Assembly (NCBI GenBank): GCA_900544645.1
Contig: UQWG01000022.1
Coordinates: 1 to 27,372 of the forward strand
Length of the DNA stretch: 27,372 nt
Source: an uncultured Collinsella sp.
GTDB taxonomy: Bacteria > Actinomycetota > Coriobacteriia > Coriobacteriales > Coriobacteriaceae
Direction of reading: 5' to 3'
The notes under the pieces were generated by a model. That model was not told where the DNA came from. It saw nothing but the letters and a program-made list of their open reading frames with translations, and did not search any database. Position 1 is the stretch's first letter, and each line of letters begins with the position of its first letter. The position numbers and the translations under genes were made by a program. Of the stretch, positions 7,784-15,610 are shown one piece after another.

Positions 7784-7815
7784 ATCGAGTTCTACCGCGC
7801 TCACCGCAAGTAGTC
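7784..7815. repeat. Right attachment-like direct repeat (orphan pgi 3' end)
   Basis: Exact copy of 4278-4309, encoding IEFYRAHRK and the pgi stop codon, here with no gene in front of it. Weaker similarity continues downstream (GCTGCTG, then a near-identical terminator). This would be the original chromosomal pgi end, displaced by insertion. Confidence 0.8.
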
Positions 7816-7841
7816 TTTGCTGCTGAGATAGGTCATGGCCG

Positions 7842-7880
7842 AAAGGGGCCCGTATCCGTTGGGATACGGGCCCCTTTTCT
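7842..7880. terminator. Strong bidirectional terminator after the orphan pgi end
   Basis: A perfect 16-bp stem (7842-7857 with 7862-7877), loop GTTG, with AAA on the left and TTTT on the right. It is a better terminator than its relative at 4341 and is probably the ancestral pgi terminator. Its right arm is shared with the large palindrome that follows. Confidence 0.85.
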
Positions 7881-7985
7881 GTTGTCGGCCAGATACGATG
7901 GGTCGCGTGACGTCGTCAGAGGTCGAATTCGACCGCTAACGACGTTGTGCAGCTCATCATTTCTGGTCGCAAACAGTAAAGGGGC
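7870..7985. repeat. 116-bp imperfect palindrome upstream of deoC
   Basis: The two 58-bp halves are reverse complements at 44 of 58 positions, centred on GAATTC (7926-7931) with a 14-bp perfect core GGTCGAATTCGACC. The outer left end reuses the right arm of the terminator. There is no coding signal. The rest of 7816-8188 holds only a small hairpin and an AT-rich patch (8051-8080). Confidence 0.7.
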
Positions 7986-8130
7986 ATGAGGGTGTATTGA
8001 GGAGGGGGATGTCTTGCTGTCGGCATCCGCGTGCGGTGCCATTCGCTGTCTGTAAATATACGTTTAAAGCTAATTTCATACCACTTGTCGGAATGCGGAC
8101 GCTGTCCTTGCATGCCGGGCGTACATTGAA

Positions 8131-8154
8131 CGTGGTTTTTCGCGTGAAACCACG
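8131..8154. promoter_or_regulatory. Perfect 8-bp inverted repeat in the deoC leader
   Basis: CGTGGTTT (8131-8138) and AAACCACG (8147-8154) are separated by 8 nt and end 34 nt before the deoC start codon. This could be an operator or an mRNA hairpin. There is no direct evidence which. Confidence 0.4.
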
Positions 8155-8188
8155 AATCGGTTGTCAGTCCTGAACAAGGAGGCCCAGC

Positions 8189-8863
8189 ATGACGCTTGCC
8201 AAACCCATCAACAAATACATCGACTATATCGATGCCCCCGAGGACACGTTTGAGCAATATGTCGAGAAGGCGTTAAAGTACAACTTTCGCTGCGTATTTG
8301 CGAACCTGCAGGAGTACGAGACGGGCCGCGCCATGCTCGAGGACTCTGACATCATCCTTGCCGGCGCTATCGACTTTCCCCAGGGCACTATGGCGCTCGA
8401 GGAGAAGCTTGCGAGGTTTGAGGAATACGCTGCGTGTGGCTTTACCGAGATTGACTACGTTTTGAATCAGAGGTCGATCGAGAACCGCGATTTTGATGCC
8501 ATCGAGCGCGAGATGACTACCATTGCTGATTTTTGTCGCGCGCATGGCATCACTGACAAGGTAATCGTCGAGATGTGCAAGCTGGACGGCGACGACGCCG
8601 CCAAGCGCCGTGTATGCGAGATCGCGCTGGAGGCCAAGCCGGGATTCCTTAAGACATCGACCGGCAGAAGCTTTGGCGGTGCTAAGCTCGAGGACGTGCG
8701 GCTGATGCACGAGGTGCTCGGCGATGCCGTGGCAATCAAGGCGGCGGGCGGTATCCATAATTACGAAGAGGCCTGCGCATTCATCGAGGCCGGCGCCAGC
8801 GCGTTAGGTGCATCGGCGGGCATCGCGATCGTCGAGGGCGCACCGACGGATGAGCGTCGCTAG
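8189..8863 (+). CDS. deoC: Deoxyribose-phosphate aldolase (DeoC family)
   Basis: 224-aa class I aldolase of the DeoC/LacD fold, which splits 2-deoxyribose 5-phosphate into glyceraldehyde 3-phosphate and acetaldehyde in deoxynucleoside salvage. Lys155 in PGFLKTSTG matches the Schiff-base lysine and Lys184 in IKAAGGI the second conserved lysine; Asp89 in EIDYVLN fits the catalytic aspartate position. The start ATG 8189 has AGGAGG with 7-nt spacing. It stands alone, 373 nt after the orphan pgi end and 149 nt before the next gene, without the usual deoA/deoD neighbours. A related aldolase of the same family acting on another phospho-sugar cannot be excluded. Confidence 0.9.
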   Translation: MTLAKPINKYIDYIDAPEDTFEQYVEKALKYNFRCVFANLQEYETGRAMLEDSDIILAGAIDFPQGTMALEEKLARFEEYAACGFTEIDYVLNQRSIENRDFDAIEREMTTIADFCRAHGITDKVIVEMCKLDGDDAAKRRVCEIALEAKPGFLKTSTGRSFGGAKLEDVRLMHEVLGDAVAIKAAGGIHNYEEACAFIEAGASALGASAGIAIVEGAPTDERR

Positions 8864-9012
8864 CAGACGTATTTGACCTGAGCGATAAAGCTTCACGACC
8901 ACACGCTGTTCATGTTCGGGACAATATGACATTTTTCCCGTTGCAAACGGAGTCGCGGTGGCTGTTCTGTATGATGACTCAGACAAGGTTATTCAATGAC
9001 AGGGAGGCATAT

Positions 9013-9855
9013 ATGGCAATCAAAGCCATTGCGATGGATATCGACGGTACGCTCACCAACGACCAGAAAGTGATTAGCCCGCGTACGCGCGAGAAGCTGC
9101 TTGCGGCGCAGGAGTCGGGCATTAAGCTCATTTTGGCTTCGGGCCGTCCCGCATGGGGGCTGCACGCCTTGGCGCAGGAGCTCGATCTTCAAAACCATGA
9201 CGGTCTGCTAGTTGCCTTTAACGGCGCGCATGTGGTCGACGCTCAGACCGACGAGGTGCTGTTCGATCAGGCTATGCCTGCCGACGAATTGCATCGCCTG
9301 ATTGATCACCTGCGTAATTTTGACGTGATTCCTATGATTTCGCTCGGTCGTGATTTGCATGTCGAGGACTCGTACCATTGCATGATCACGCTGCCTGACG
9401 GCTCGCAGAAGAATATCGTCAAGTATGAGCGCGATGCGTGCGATCTTAAGATCCGCGAGGTGGAGAGCCTGCATGAGGTCGCTGATGCTTATCCCGTGGA
9501 CAAGTTGCTGACGGCGGGCGATCCGGCCTACCTGCAGGCGCATTACGAGGAGATGTATGCGCCCTTTAAGCAGACGCTTTCGGGCATGTTTACGGCCGAC
9601 TGGTACTTTGAGTACACGGCGCCCGGTATCGACAAGGCCCGCGCGCTCGAGGGTGCCTTGCCCAAGCTCGGCATCGATGCCAGCGAGGTCGTATCGTTTG
9701 GTGACGGCCAGAACGACAAGTCCATGATTGAGTGGGCCGGCACCGGTGTTGCCATGGGCAACGCCGTCGATGAGGTTAAGGCTGTGGCCCAGATGGTGAC
9801 CGCCAATAACAACGAAGATGGTATTGCGGTGGCGCTTGATAAGCTGCTGGGTTAG
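9013..9855 (+). CDS. Cof-type HAD-superfamily phosphatase
   Basis: 280-aa haloacid dehalogenase-type hydrolase with a C2B cap, of the Cof/YidA group that dephosphorylates sugar phosphates and other small metabolites. Motif I MDIDGT (nucleophile Asp9, general acid Asp11), motif II LASGRP, the motif III lysine in GIDKARAL, and motif IV GDGQND are all present. The start ATG 9013 has GGGAGG with 6-nt spacing; the frame continues upstream to 8926 without a site. It is followed by a terminator and a second HAD gene. The substrate cannot be told from sequence. Confidence 0.93.
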   Translation: MAIKAIAMDIDGTLTNDQKVISPRTREKLLAAQESGIKLILASGRPAWGLHALAQELDLQNHDGLLVAFNGAHVVDAQTDEVLFDQAMPADELHRLIDHLRNFDVIPMISLGRDLHVEDSYHCMITLPDGSQKNIVKYERDACDLKIREVESLHEVADAYPVDKLLTAGDPAYLQAHYEEMYAPFKQTLSGMFTADWYFEYTAPGIDKARALEGALPKLGIDASEVVSFGDGQNDKSMIEWAGTGVAMGNAVDEVKAVAQMVTANNNEDGIAVALDKLLG

Positions 9856-9876
9856 AATCGCCGATAATGCATGGTT

Positions 9877-9904
9877 CGGGCGTCCGCTTGCGGGCGCCTT
9901 TTTG
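9877..9904 (+). terminator. Rho-independent terminator between the two HAD genes
   Basis: GGCGTCCGC (9879-9887) pairs with GCGGGCGCC (9890-9898), with one G-T wobble, and is followed by TTTTT. It lies only 15 nt before the next start codon, so that gene relies on read-through or a promoter overlapping this hairpin. Confidence 0.75.
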
Positions 9905-9918
9905 TTAGGGAGGGTGCC

Positions 9919-10578
9919 GTGTCCGCATTTCCGTTCGACGCCGTTATCTTTGACATGGACGGCGTCATTGTCGATACCGAGTATTACTACTTGGGCGAGA
10001 CTGCCGCGTTTGCCAAGGAGCTGGGGCTTAATCTGACTCAAGAGGAGTTGAATGGGCAGGTCGGTACCTCCCATCAGTTCTTCCTGCATATGCTGGTCGA
10101 TTGGTTTGAGCGCGCCGGTAAGGGGCATTTCACTGGCGAGGAAGCGTTGGCCCGTTGGGACGAGTGGGCGCATAAACGTCCGCGCGACTATCAGGCTTTG
10201 ATTAACCCAGGCGCCGTGGATACGATTCGAGAGCTGCCGCGCCGTGGCGTTCGTGTGGCGCTTGCCAGCTCGTCTCCCATGGTTAGCATCGAGGAAGTGC
10301 TCAACGCATGCGGGCTGTCGGATGCCTTTGAGTATGTGGTGAGCGGCGAGCAGTTTAAGGAGAGCAAGCCCGAGCCCGACATCTACCTGCATGCGCTGGA
10401 TCTGCTGGGGCTGCCCGCGAATCGCTGCTGCTGCGTTGAGGACTCGGTGCCTGGCATCACTGCCGGCAAGCGAGCCGGTCTGACAGTCATTGCCAAGCGC
10501 GAGGAGCGCTTTGGCTTTAGCCAGGATGCCGCGGACAAGATTATCGACCAGTTGCCGGAGCTGCTCACGCTTTCTTAG
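9919..10578 (+). CDS. HAD-superfamily IA hydrolase / beta-phosphoglucomutase-like
   Basis: 219-aa HAD hydrolase, subfamily IA. Motif I is FDMDGVIVDTE (Asp12, Asp14), a four-helix C1 cap follows, then motif II ALASSSP, the motif III lysine in KESKPEPDIYL and motif IV VEDSVPGI. The DGV(I/V)VDTE form and overall length match beta-phosphoglucomutase and sugar-phosphate phosphatases (YqaB/YcjU group). The two activities cannot be separated by eye. The start is GTG 9919 with GGGAGGG just upstream; the longer ATG start at 9871 would translate through the terminator. The reading frame ends at a weak hairpin (10580-10601). Confidence 0.9.
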   Translation: MSAFPFDAVIFDMDGVIVDTEYYYLGETAAFAKELGLNLTQEELNGQVGTSHQFFLHMLVDWFERAGKGHFTGEEALARWDEWAHKRPRDYQALINPGAVDTIRELPRRGVRVALASSSPMVSIEEVLNACGLSDAFEYVVSGEQFKESKPEPDIYLHALDLLGLPANRCCCVEDSVPGITAGKRAGLTVIAKREERFGFSQDAADKIIDQLPELLTLS

Positions 10579-10579
10579 G

Positions 10580-10601
10580 AGCGCGGTAGTTGCGCGTTTT
10601 T
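10580..10601 (+). terminator. Weak terminator after the HAD-IA gene
   Basis: AGCGCG and CGCGTT form a short six-pair stem (one wobble) with a 7-nt loop, directly followed by TTTT. Short, but correctly placed 2 nt after the stop codon. Confidence 0.4.
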
Positions 10602-10664
10602 CGGGTCTGATGAGTAAATACCCAACATTTTGGTGCGACACCTAGCATACTTTAAGCTAATGCG

Positions 10665-10695
10665 GGCTTAAGGACTTGTTGAATGCCCTTAAGCC
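10665..10695. promoter_or_regulatory. Inverted repeat at the gntR promoter, candidate autoregulatory operator
   Basis: GGCTTAAGG (10665-10673) and CCTTAAGCC (10687-10695) are perfect 9-bp arms 13 nt apart. A possible -35 (TTGTTG, 10676-10681) lies between them and a possible -10 (TAGAAT, 10701-10706) follows after 19 nt. A protein bound here would block transcription of the regulator gene. Confidence 0.45.
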
Positions 10696-10728
10696 TGTTT
10701 TAGAATTAATTGTGCTGGGAGAGGGTAT

Positions 10729-11472
10729 ATGCCACCGACTGAAGGGCCAACTGACGGTAAAGCAGCGATACCGCTGTACCAACAGGTCATTGATATCATT
10801 AAAAACGAAATCAACTCCGGCGCCTACAAGGCAGGCGCGCGGATACCCAACGAATTCGAATTGGCTGAGAGCTATAAAGTTGGCCGCGTTACCGTGCGAC
10901 GCGCTATTGAGGAGCTCGTCCAGCAGGGCTATCTAACGAAGCGACAGGGGAAAGGCACGTTTGTCAATGCCCCCAAGCTCAAGCGCAAGATTCGCCAGAA
11001 GGATGACGTCGAGAGTTTTTCGGACGCATGCCGCGTTAACGGAATGGAACCGGGGGCGTGTGTCATTTCGAGAAAGATACTGCCGGCGGATTCCACCGAA
11101 GCGCAGTTCTTTGGTGTTCCCGTTGGAACTGACTTGATTTGCGTTGAGCGCGTGCGCACTGCCGATGGCGTCCCTGTCATGCTCGAGAACAACATATATG
11201 TTTACGAGGACAACGCCTATCTATCAACGGCACCTCTATCTAACCAATCCATTTTTGAGTTCGTGCGCAACCGGACGGGCCGCACGCCCGCGTTTACCGA
11301 CCCGTGCACGCTCGAGATCGCGTGCGCGTCGCCCGAGGTCGCTCGACTGTTGGCAGTTCCCGTTGGCGAACCCTTGTTTTATATGGAAGCCTTCTTTTTC
11401 GATGAGCAGCGGCGGCCGTTTATCATCGGTCGTCAGCGGATCGTTGGGTCTCGCTACGTTTTTGACATCTAG
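10729..11472 (+). CDS. GntR-family (HutC subfamily) transcriptional regulator with UTRA domain
   Basis: 247 aa. The N-terminal winged helix (about residues 14-80) has the typical PLYQQVIDIIKNEI, AGARIPNEFELAESYKVGRVTVRRAIEEL and QGYLTKRQGKGTFV blocks. The C-terminal UTRA effector domain runs from about 95 to the end. HutC-type regulators sense a small catabolite of the pathway they control; in E. coli the fructoselysine operon regulator FrlR is of this type. The start ATG 10729 follows GGGAGAGGG closely. It lies 218 nt before and co-directional with the ten-gene catabolic cluster, with its own promoter-like region and a terminator hairpin behind it, so it is probably the local regulator. Confidence 0.93.
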   Translation: MPPTEGPTDGKAAIPLYQQVIDIIKNEINSGAYKAGARIPNEFELAESYKVGRVTVRRAIEELVQQGYLTKRQGKGTFVNAPKLKRKIRQKDDVESFSDACRVNGMEPGACVISRKILPADSTEAQFFGVPVGTDLICVERVRTADGVPVMLENNIYVYEDNAYLSTAPLSNQSIFEFVRNRTGRTPAFTDPCTLEIACASPEVARLLAVPVGEPLFYMEAFFFDEQRRPFIIGRQRIVGSRYVFDI

Positions 11473-11484
11473 GACATTGCGAAT

Positions 11485-11520
11485 GGAAACGCCCGGTGGA
11501 TCATCTCACCGGGCGTTTCC
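11485..11520. terminator. Terminator-like hairpin after gntR
   Basis: Perfect 14-bp stem (11485-11498 with 11507-11520) and an 8-nt loop, starting 12 nt after the stop codon. Only a short T-run (GTTTCC) lies at its base, so termination may be partial. Confidence 0.6.
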
Positions 11521-11582
11521 ATACCGTTCACGGCGCAAACGCGACCGTTCAACCGCGTTGCGGCAATCAGTTTGAAATTATC

Positions 11583-11611
11583 TTGATGAAGGAAAAAGCT
11601 GCTGGTAATCT
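11583..11611 (+). promoter_or_regulatory. Sigma-A-type promoter of the catabolic operon
   Basis: TTGATG (11583-11588) and TAATCT (11606-11611) with exactly 17 nt between them. Transcription would start near 11618, about 73 nt before the transporter start codon and just before a strong palindrome. Confidence 0.65.
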
Positions 11612-11625
11612 ATGGGACGTCATAG

Positions 11626-11648
11626 AACGTTTGCATTGTGCAAACGTT
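11626..11648. promoter_or_regulatory. Candidate operator: perfect palindrome with 10-bp arms
   Basis: AACGTTTGCA and TGCAAACGTT flank a 3-nt centre (TTG). The palindrome lies about 8-30 nt downstream of the predicted start of transcription, a roadblock position for a repressor. The short centre and fully symmetric arms favour a dimeric protein site over an RNA hairpin. GntR/HutC or LacI-type proteins are candidates. Confidence 0.65.
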
Positions 11649-11690
11649 GAAGCGAGATGCGATGCAGTCTCGAGTTCTTTGGAGGTATCT

Positions 11691-13154
11691 ATGTCAGATA
11701 CGAAGGCGAAGAAGACAAACAGACGTTTTAAGTTCAAATTACCGCATGTCTATACGATCATGTTCTTGCTGATCGTTGTCTTTGCGGTCCTGACTTGGAT
11801 CGTTCCCTCTGGTCAGTATCAACGCAAGACGATTTCGACGGCGGCGGGCGAGCGTGAAGTCGCCGTTGCTGGAACCTATGAACAGGTCGATAAGAACTAC
11901 ACCGATTCCGAGACCGGCGAGACCATCAATCTGGGCCAGGATATCTTCGCGGTTCTGCAAGCGCCCACCAAGGGCATCCAAGAGGCTGCCGACGTCGTTG
12001 CGTTCGTCTTATTGATTGGCGGATCGTTCGCGATCATCACCAAGACCAACGCTTTGAATGCCGGCATGAGCCGTGTGATTAAAAAGCTCAAGAACAAGGA
12101 CATCCTCATCATTCCCATCACGATGACGTTGCTGTCCATTTGCGGCACTACGTTTGGTATGTCTGAGGAAGCCCTGCCGTTCTATGCCATCTTCATTCCC
12201 ATCATGATGGGTATCGGTTATGACTCGATGACGGCATTCATCATCTGCTTCCTTGGTCCTAACCTGGGATATTGTGCTTCGACCATCGACCCGTTTAATG
12301 TTTTGATCGCCCAAGGCATCATTGGCATCGAGGGTAATCCGCAACTGTGGCTGCGCGCCGTTTCTTGGGTCATCTTCACTGCCGTCGGTATCGCATGGGC
12401 CATGCGCTACGCCATGCGCGTCAAGAAAAACCCCGAGTCGTCCATTGTGTACGAGGACGATAAGCTCAAGCGTATTGAGTTTTCCGTGACCGATGCCTCC
12501 ATCGAGGAAGAGTTCACGATCCGTCAGAAGCTCGTGCTTATCGATTTTGCTTGCGGTATGGGCATTATCGTCTGGGGTCTTGTTACCCAGGGCTGGTACA
12601 TGAATCAGATTTCCGCCGTGTTCCTTGGCATGGGCTTGCTTGCCGGTATCCTGGGCGGCCTTGACCAGCAGACGATCGCAGAGGAGTTCGTTAAGGGTCT
12701 CGCCGACTTTGCGTACGCTGCCGTCGTTATCGGTATCGCTCGCGGTATTCTGGTCATCGCCGAGGGCGGCATGATCATCGACACCATCCTCCAGGCGCTC
12801 GCTACCGCGCTCGCCGGTGCACCCGCCGCCGTCTACACCACGTTTATGTATGTCGTCCTTGGCCTGCTCTCTTTGCTGGTTCCCTCGAGTTCTGGCCTGG
12901 CGGCGCTCACCATGCCCGTTATGGGCCCCCTGACCGAGCTCATGGGCCTCAACCCCGAGGCAGCCGTCACCGCGCTCCAGTTTGCCAACCAGACCATCAA
13001 CACCATCAGCCCCGTGGCGGGCATGACGGTCGCCGGTCTTGCCGTGGCTAGGATTTCGTTTGGCCAATGGTGGAAGACCATTTGGAAGTTCTTCATTTTC
13101 ATGGTCGTCTTTGGCCTGATCGTAACGGCAATCTCTGGCATGCTTCCGGTGTAG
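11691..13154 (+). CDS. YfcC-family (DcuC-like) membrane transporter
   Basis: 487-aa integral membrane protein with about 11-13 hydrophobic segments. After a Lys-rich cytoplasmic N-terminus come HVYTIMFLLIVVFAVLTWIVPSGQY, an extracellular loop, and two internally similar halves with conserved loops such as CGTTFGMSEEALPFYAIF and PSSSGLAALTMPVMGPL. This is the pattern of the YfcC/DcuC superfamily (basic amino acid antiporter-like or C4-dicarboxylate carriers). The start ATG 11691 has GGAGG with 6-nt spacing. It is the first gene after the operon promoter and should import the substrate of the pathway. A YfcC-type carrier would suit an amino-acid conjugate such as a fructosamine; E. coli frlA uses a different family. 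Substrate is inferred. Confidence 0.88.
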   Translation: MSDTKAKKTNRRFKFKLPHVYTIMFLLIVVFAVLTWIVPSGQYQRKTISTAAGEREVAVAGTYEQVDKNYTDSETGETINLGQDIFAVLQAPTKGIQEAADVVAFVLLIGGSFAIITKTNALNAGMSRVIKKLKNKDILIIPITMTLLSICGTTFGMSEEALPFYAIFIPIMMGIGYDSMTAFIICFLGPNLGYCASTIDPFNVLIAQGIIGIEGNPQLWLRAVSWVIFTAVGIAWAMRYAMRVKKNPESSIVYEDDKLKRIEFSVTDASIEEEFTIRQKLVLIDFACGMGIIVWGLVTQGWYMNQISAVFLGMGLLAGILGGLDQQTIAEEFVKGLADFAYAAVVIGIARGILVIAEGGMIIDTILQALATALAGAPAAVYTTFMYVVLGLLSLLVPSSSGLAALTMPVMGPLTELMGLNPEAAVTALQFANQTINTISPVAGMTVAGLAVARISFGQWWKTIWKFFIFMVVFGLIVTAISGMLPV

Positions 13155-13163
13155 GTGGTTGTG

Positions 13164-14747
13164 ATGTCTGATCGTTTGACGGTCTTGACGTCTAAGAGCG
13201 TCTTTACCGGTACGGGGGACCTGCCGTTTGAAGGTTTCGTAGCGGTCCGTGGCAATCGAATTGAGGCTGTTGGCACCAAGTGTGAGGTAGCTTCGTATTT
13301 GACCCAGGCGGACAAGGTAGTTGACCTGGGCGACCGCACCGTCATGCCCGGCCTGATCGATGTACATACCTTCTATACAGGCTGGGCGCTGCGGACGTTG
13401 GGGTCTGATCTGTCCGGCATCGCTGATGCCAAAGAGGCCGTGTCGCTCTTGCGTGCATGGAAAGAAGATCGTCCGGATTGCGCGGCGGCTTTTGGCCACA
13501 ACCTACCCGAAACGTTGGCATCGGATGCCGAGAACGCAAATACAGCAGCTGTGTTTGACGATTGTTTTGGCGATATCCCCGTCGTCTGCTTTACATCGGG
13601 TGCGGAGACATGCGTTCTCAATGCTGCCGCCAGTGCGCGATACGGCTTTACACCCCAGGCGTGCTATACCGAGAAGATCTGGCGCATGATGAGCGATTTC
13701 CTCGCGCTGCCCGAGGTGCGTGCCGGGTATTCGGACTACATGAGCATGCTTAACGAGCGCGGCGTTACCGCCATCAAGGAAATGGCGTTTGATGACTACT
13801 ACGGCTTTGCCGACGAAATGGCTCGCCGTGAGGAATCTGGTGAGCTGACGGTTCGCGTCTCTATGATGTCGCAGCCGGTGGGCGCCGGTGCAAATCTGGC
13901 ATATGCCCGCGAGGCGCGAGAGCGCTTCCGGGGACCGTTCGTTCGTTTTTCTGGCTTCAACCGTATGACCGATCGCGGCGTATGGGCGGGGCTTGCCGAG
14001 ATGATAGACCCCTATGAGGACTCGGCCGATGCGGGCGCTGCCGGCAAGACGGTCGTCGAGGAGCCAGAGTGGGATCTGATTGAGAACGAGCTGCGTGCAA
14101 TTGATGCTGACGGCTTCCGATATTCCTTGCATTGCCAGGGCGATGGCGCCGTTCGTCGCACCGTGGCGCTCTATGCCTCGCTGCCTCGAGACGAGCATGG
14201 ACGGATGCTTCGTCGCCATGCGATTACCGATCTCGAGAACTCTGACCCGACCGATCTTGTCAAGTTTGGCAAGTTAGGTGGAATTTGCGAGGTCTATCCG
14301 CAGATTCTGACGCTGGACCGGCGCGAGGATTGCCTGTCGATGATGCGTCGACAAATTGGCGAGACGCGACTTTTGCACAGCTGGAATCGCCGCGGCATGG
14401 AAGATTCCGGATGCACAGTGTGCTGTGGAACGGATTTGCCACTGCTGATTCCGAGCCTGGGCGAGTCAATCTACAGCGCGTGCGGCGGATTCTTCGCCGA
14501 CGGACTGCCCGTGAATGAGGTCAACACGCTGACGCTTGTCGAGCTCTTGCGCGCTTGGACTGCCGGGGGCGCGTACGATCTGATGCGCGAAGACGAGCTG
14601 GGTACGCTTGAGGTTGGCAAGCTTGCCGATATCTGCGTGCTCGATCGGGATGTGTTCGACCTCGATTATCGCGACGCACGCGATCTTGCGGTTGATATGA
14701 CGATGTCGGACGGACAAATCGTGTTCGATCGAAATAAGGAGGCATAA
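13164..14747 (+). CDS. Amidohydrolase-like protein (Amidohydro_3/YtcJ-type) with altered metal site
   Basis: 527 aa with the composite layout of the YtcJ/Amidohydro_3 group: an N-terminal beta-sandwich piece, VMPGLIDVHTF at about 61-70, a TIM-barrel body, SLHCQGDGAVRR around His323, CCGTDLPLL with Asp424, and a closing beta-sandwich segment GTLEVGKLADICVLD. Members normally have H-x-H after PG-[LF]-ID to bind zinc; here the second His is replaced by Phe (H68-T-F70). The EHA-type histidine region reads RHAITDLE. Metal binding and hydrolysis are therefore in doubt or altered. The start ATG 13164 has AGGTGG with 5-nt spacing, 9 nt after the transporter. It could cleave a C-N bond in the imported substrate, or have another barrel chemistry. 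Confidence 0.85.
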   Translation: MSDRLTVLTSKSVFTGTGDLPFEGFVAVRGNRIEAVGTKCEVASYLTQADKVVDLGDRTVMPGLIDVHTFYTGWALRTLGSDLSGIADAKEAVSLLRAWKEDRPDCAAAFGHNLPETLASDAENANTAAVFDDCFGDIPVVCFTSGAETCVLNAAASARYGFTPQACYTEKIWRMMSDFLALPEVRAGYSDYMSMLNERGVTAIKEMAFDDYYGFADEMARREESGELTVRVSMMSQPVGAGANLAYAREARERFRGPFVRFSGFNRMTDRGVWAGLAEMIDPYEDSADAGAAGKTVVEEPEWDLIENELRAIDADGFRYSLHCQGDGAVRRTVALYASLPRDEHGRMLRRHAITDLENSDPTDLVKFGKLGGICEVYPQILTLDRREDCLSMMRRQIGETRLLHSWNRRGMEDSGCTVCCGTDLPLLIPSLGESIYSACGGFFADGLPVNEVNTLTLVELLRAWTAGGAYDLMREDELGTLEVGKLADICVLDRDVFDLDYRDARDLAVDMTMSDGQIVFDRNKEA

Positions 14748-14748
14748 G

Positions 14749-15600
14749 ATGTCTGAATCCAAACCGACGCTGCGTCGCGAGCAGATTGCGGGCATGAATA
14801 TCCACTACATCATGTGGTCGCTCGATTACTTCCTTGATGTGCAGCAGCGCTTGGGCTTTGAGTCCATTGAGCTGTGGTGTGCAGAGCCGCATGTGACGCT
14901 CGACCATACGGGCTACTTTGAGGCTGAGGTCCTGGCGAAAAAGGCTGCAGACCGTGGGCTTAGGTATCGTACTCTGTGCCCCGAGAATGTTGTCTATCCT
15001 TGGCAGTACTGCGCACGCAAGCCGCTGCATGAACAGCGCAGCCTGGCGTACTTTAAACACGGCATTGAACTTGCCGAGGTACTTGGGTGCGACCGTATGT
15101 CCATCAACTCGGGCTGGGGCGACTGGGACGAGGACCGCGAGGAAGCCTGGAAGCGCAGCCGCGAGCACTTGTCCATTCTGGCGGAGTATGCCGGCGAGCA
15201 CGGTCTGGTGCTTACGATGGAAAGCCTGCGTCCCGAGGAGAGCAACCTTGTGACGACGGTTTCCGATGCGAAGCGCATGATTGACGAGGTCGCGAGCCCG
15301 TACTTACAGCCCATGGTTGATACAACTGCGATGGGCGTTGCGGGCGAGACGCTCGAGGACTGGTTTGCCGCCTTTGGTGATGGGGCAATTCACGAGATGC
15401 ACTTTATCGACGGTGACCCGTATGGCCATCTGGTGTGGGGCGATGGCAAGCACGATATGGACGCCTTCGTCGCCGCACTCAACGCCCATGGTTTTGACGG
15501 CATGCTGGGCCAGGAAATCACGGACGGTCGTTACTACGATGATCCGGCGGCGGCAGATGCCAAGAACATGGCCGCATTCGAGAAATATCTGATTGACTAA
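14749..15600 (+). CDS. FrlC-like sugar epimerase / xylose-isomerase-type TIM barrel
   Basis: 283-aa member of the AP_endonuc_2 (sugar phosphate isomerase/epimerase) family. Likely metal ligands are visible: Glu158 in TMESLRPEESN, Asp191 in MVDTTAMG, His218 in EMHFIDGD and Glu256 in GQEI. The blocks GFESIELWCAEPH, ESN, MVDTTA and HFIDGDPYGHLVWGDGK resemble FrlC, the fructoselysine 3-epimerase that converts psicoselysine to fructoselysine. The start ATG 14749 has AGGAGG 7 nt upstream and begins 1 nt after the previous stop. Its position before FrlB- and FrlD-like genes supports an Amadori-compound epimerase; tagatose- or hydroxypyruvate-type isomerisation is an alternative. Confidence 0.85.
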   Translation: MSESKPTLRREQIAGMNIHYIMWSLDYFLDVQQRLGFESIELWCAEPHVTLDHTGYFEAEVLAKKAADRGLRYRTLCPENVVYPWQYCARKPLHEQRSLAYFKHGIELAEVLGCDRMSINSGWGDWDEDREEAWKRSREHLSILAEYAGEHGLVLTMESLRPEESNLVTTVSDAKRMIDEVASPYLQPMVDTTAMGVAGETLEDWFAAFGDGAIHEMHFIDGDPYGHLVWGDGKHDMDAFVAALNAHGFDGMLGQEITDGRYYDDPAAADAKNMAAFEKYLID

Positions 15601-15610
15601 AACAACCATC

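Noticed and set aside
7623..7826. Small plus-strand frame ending in the orphan pgi 3' copy
   Set aside because: The frame reads the repeated pgi end in another frame (SSSTALTASS) and has no ribosome site. It is explained by the direct repeat.
9208..10641. 477-codon minus-strand open frame
   Set aside because: It overlaps both HAD genes with their intact motifs; no recognisable domain.
12009..13499. 496-codon minus-strand open frame
   Set aside because: It covers the YfcC transporter and the amidohydrolase start on the other strand, with a composition (Asp/His/Gly/Asn) typical of antisense frames of membrane proteins.
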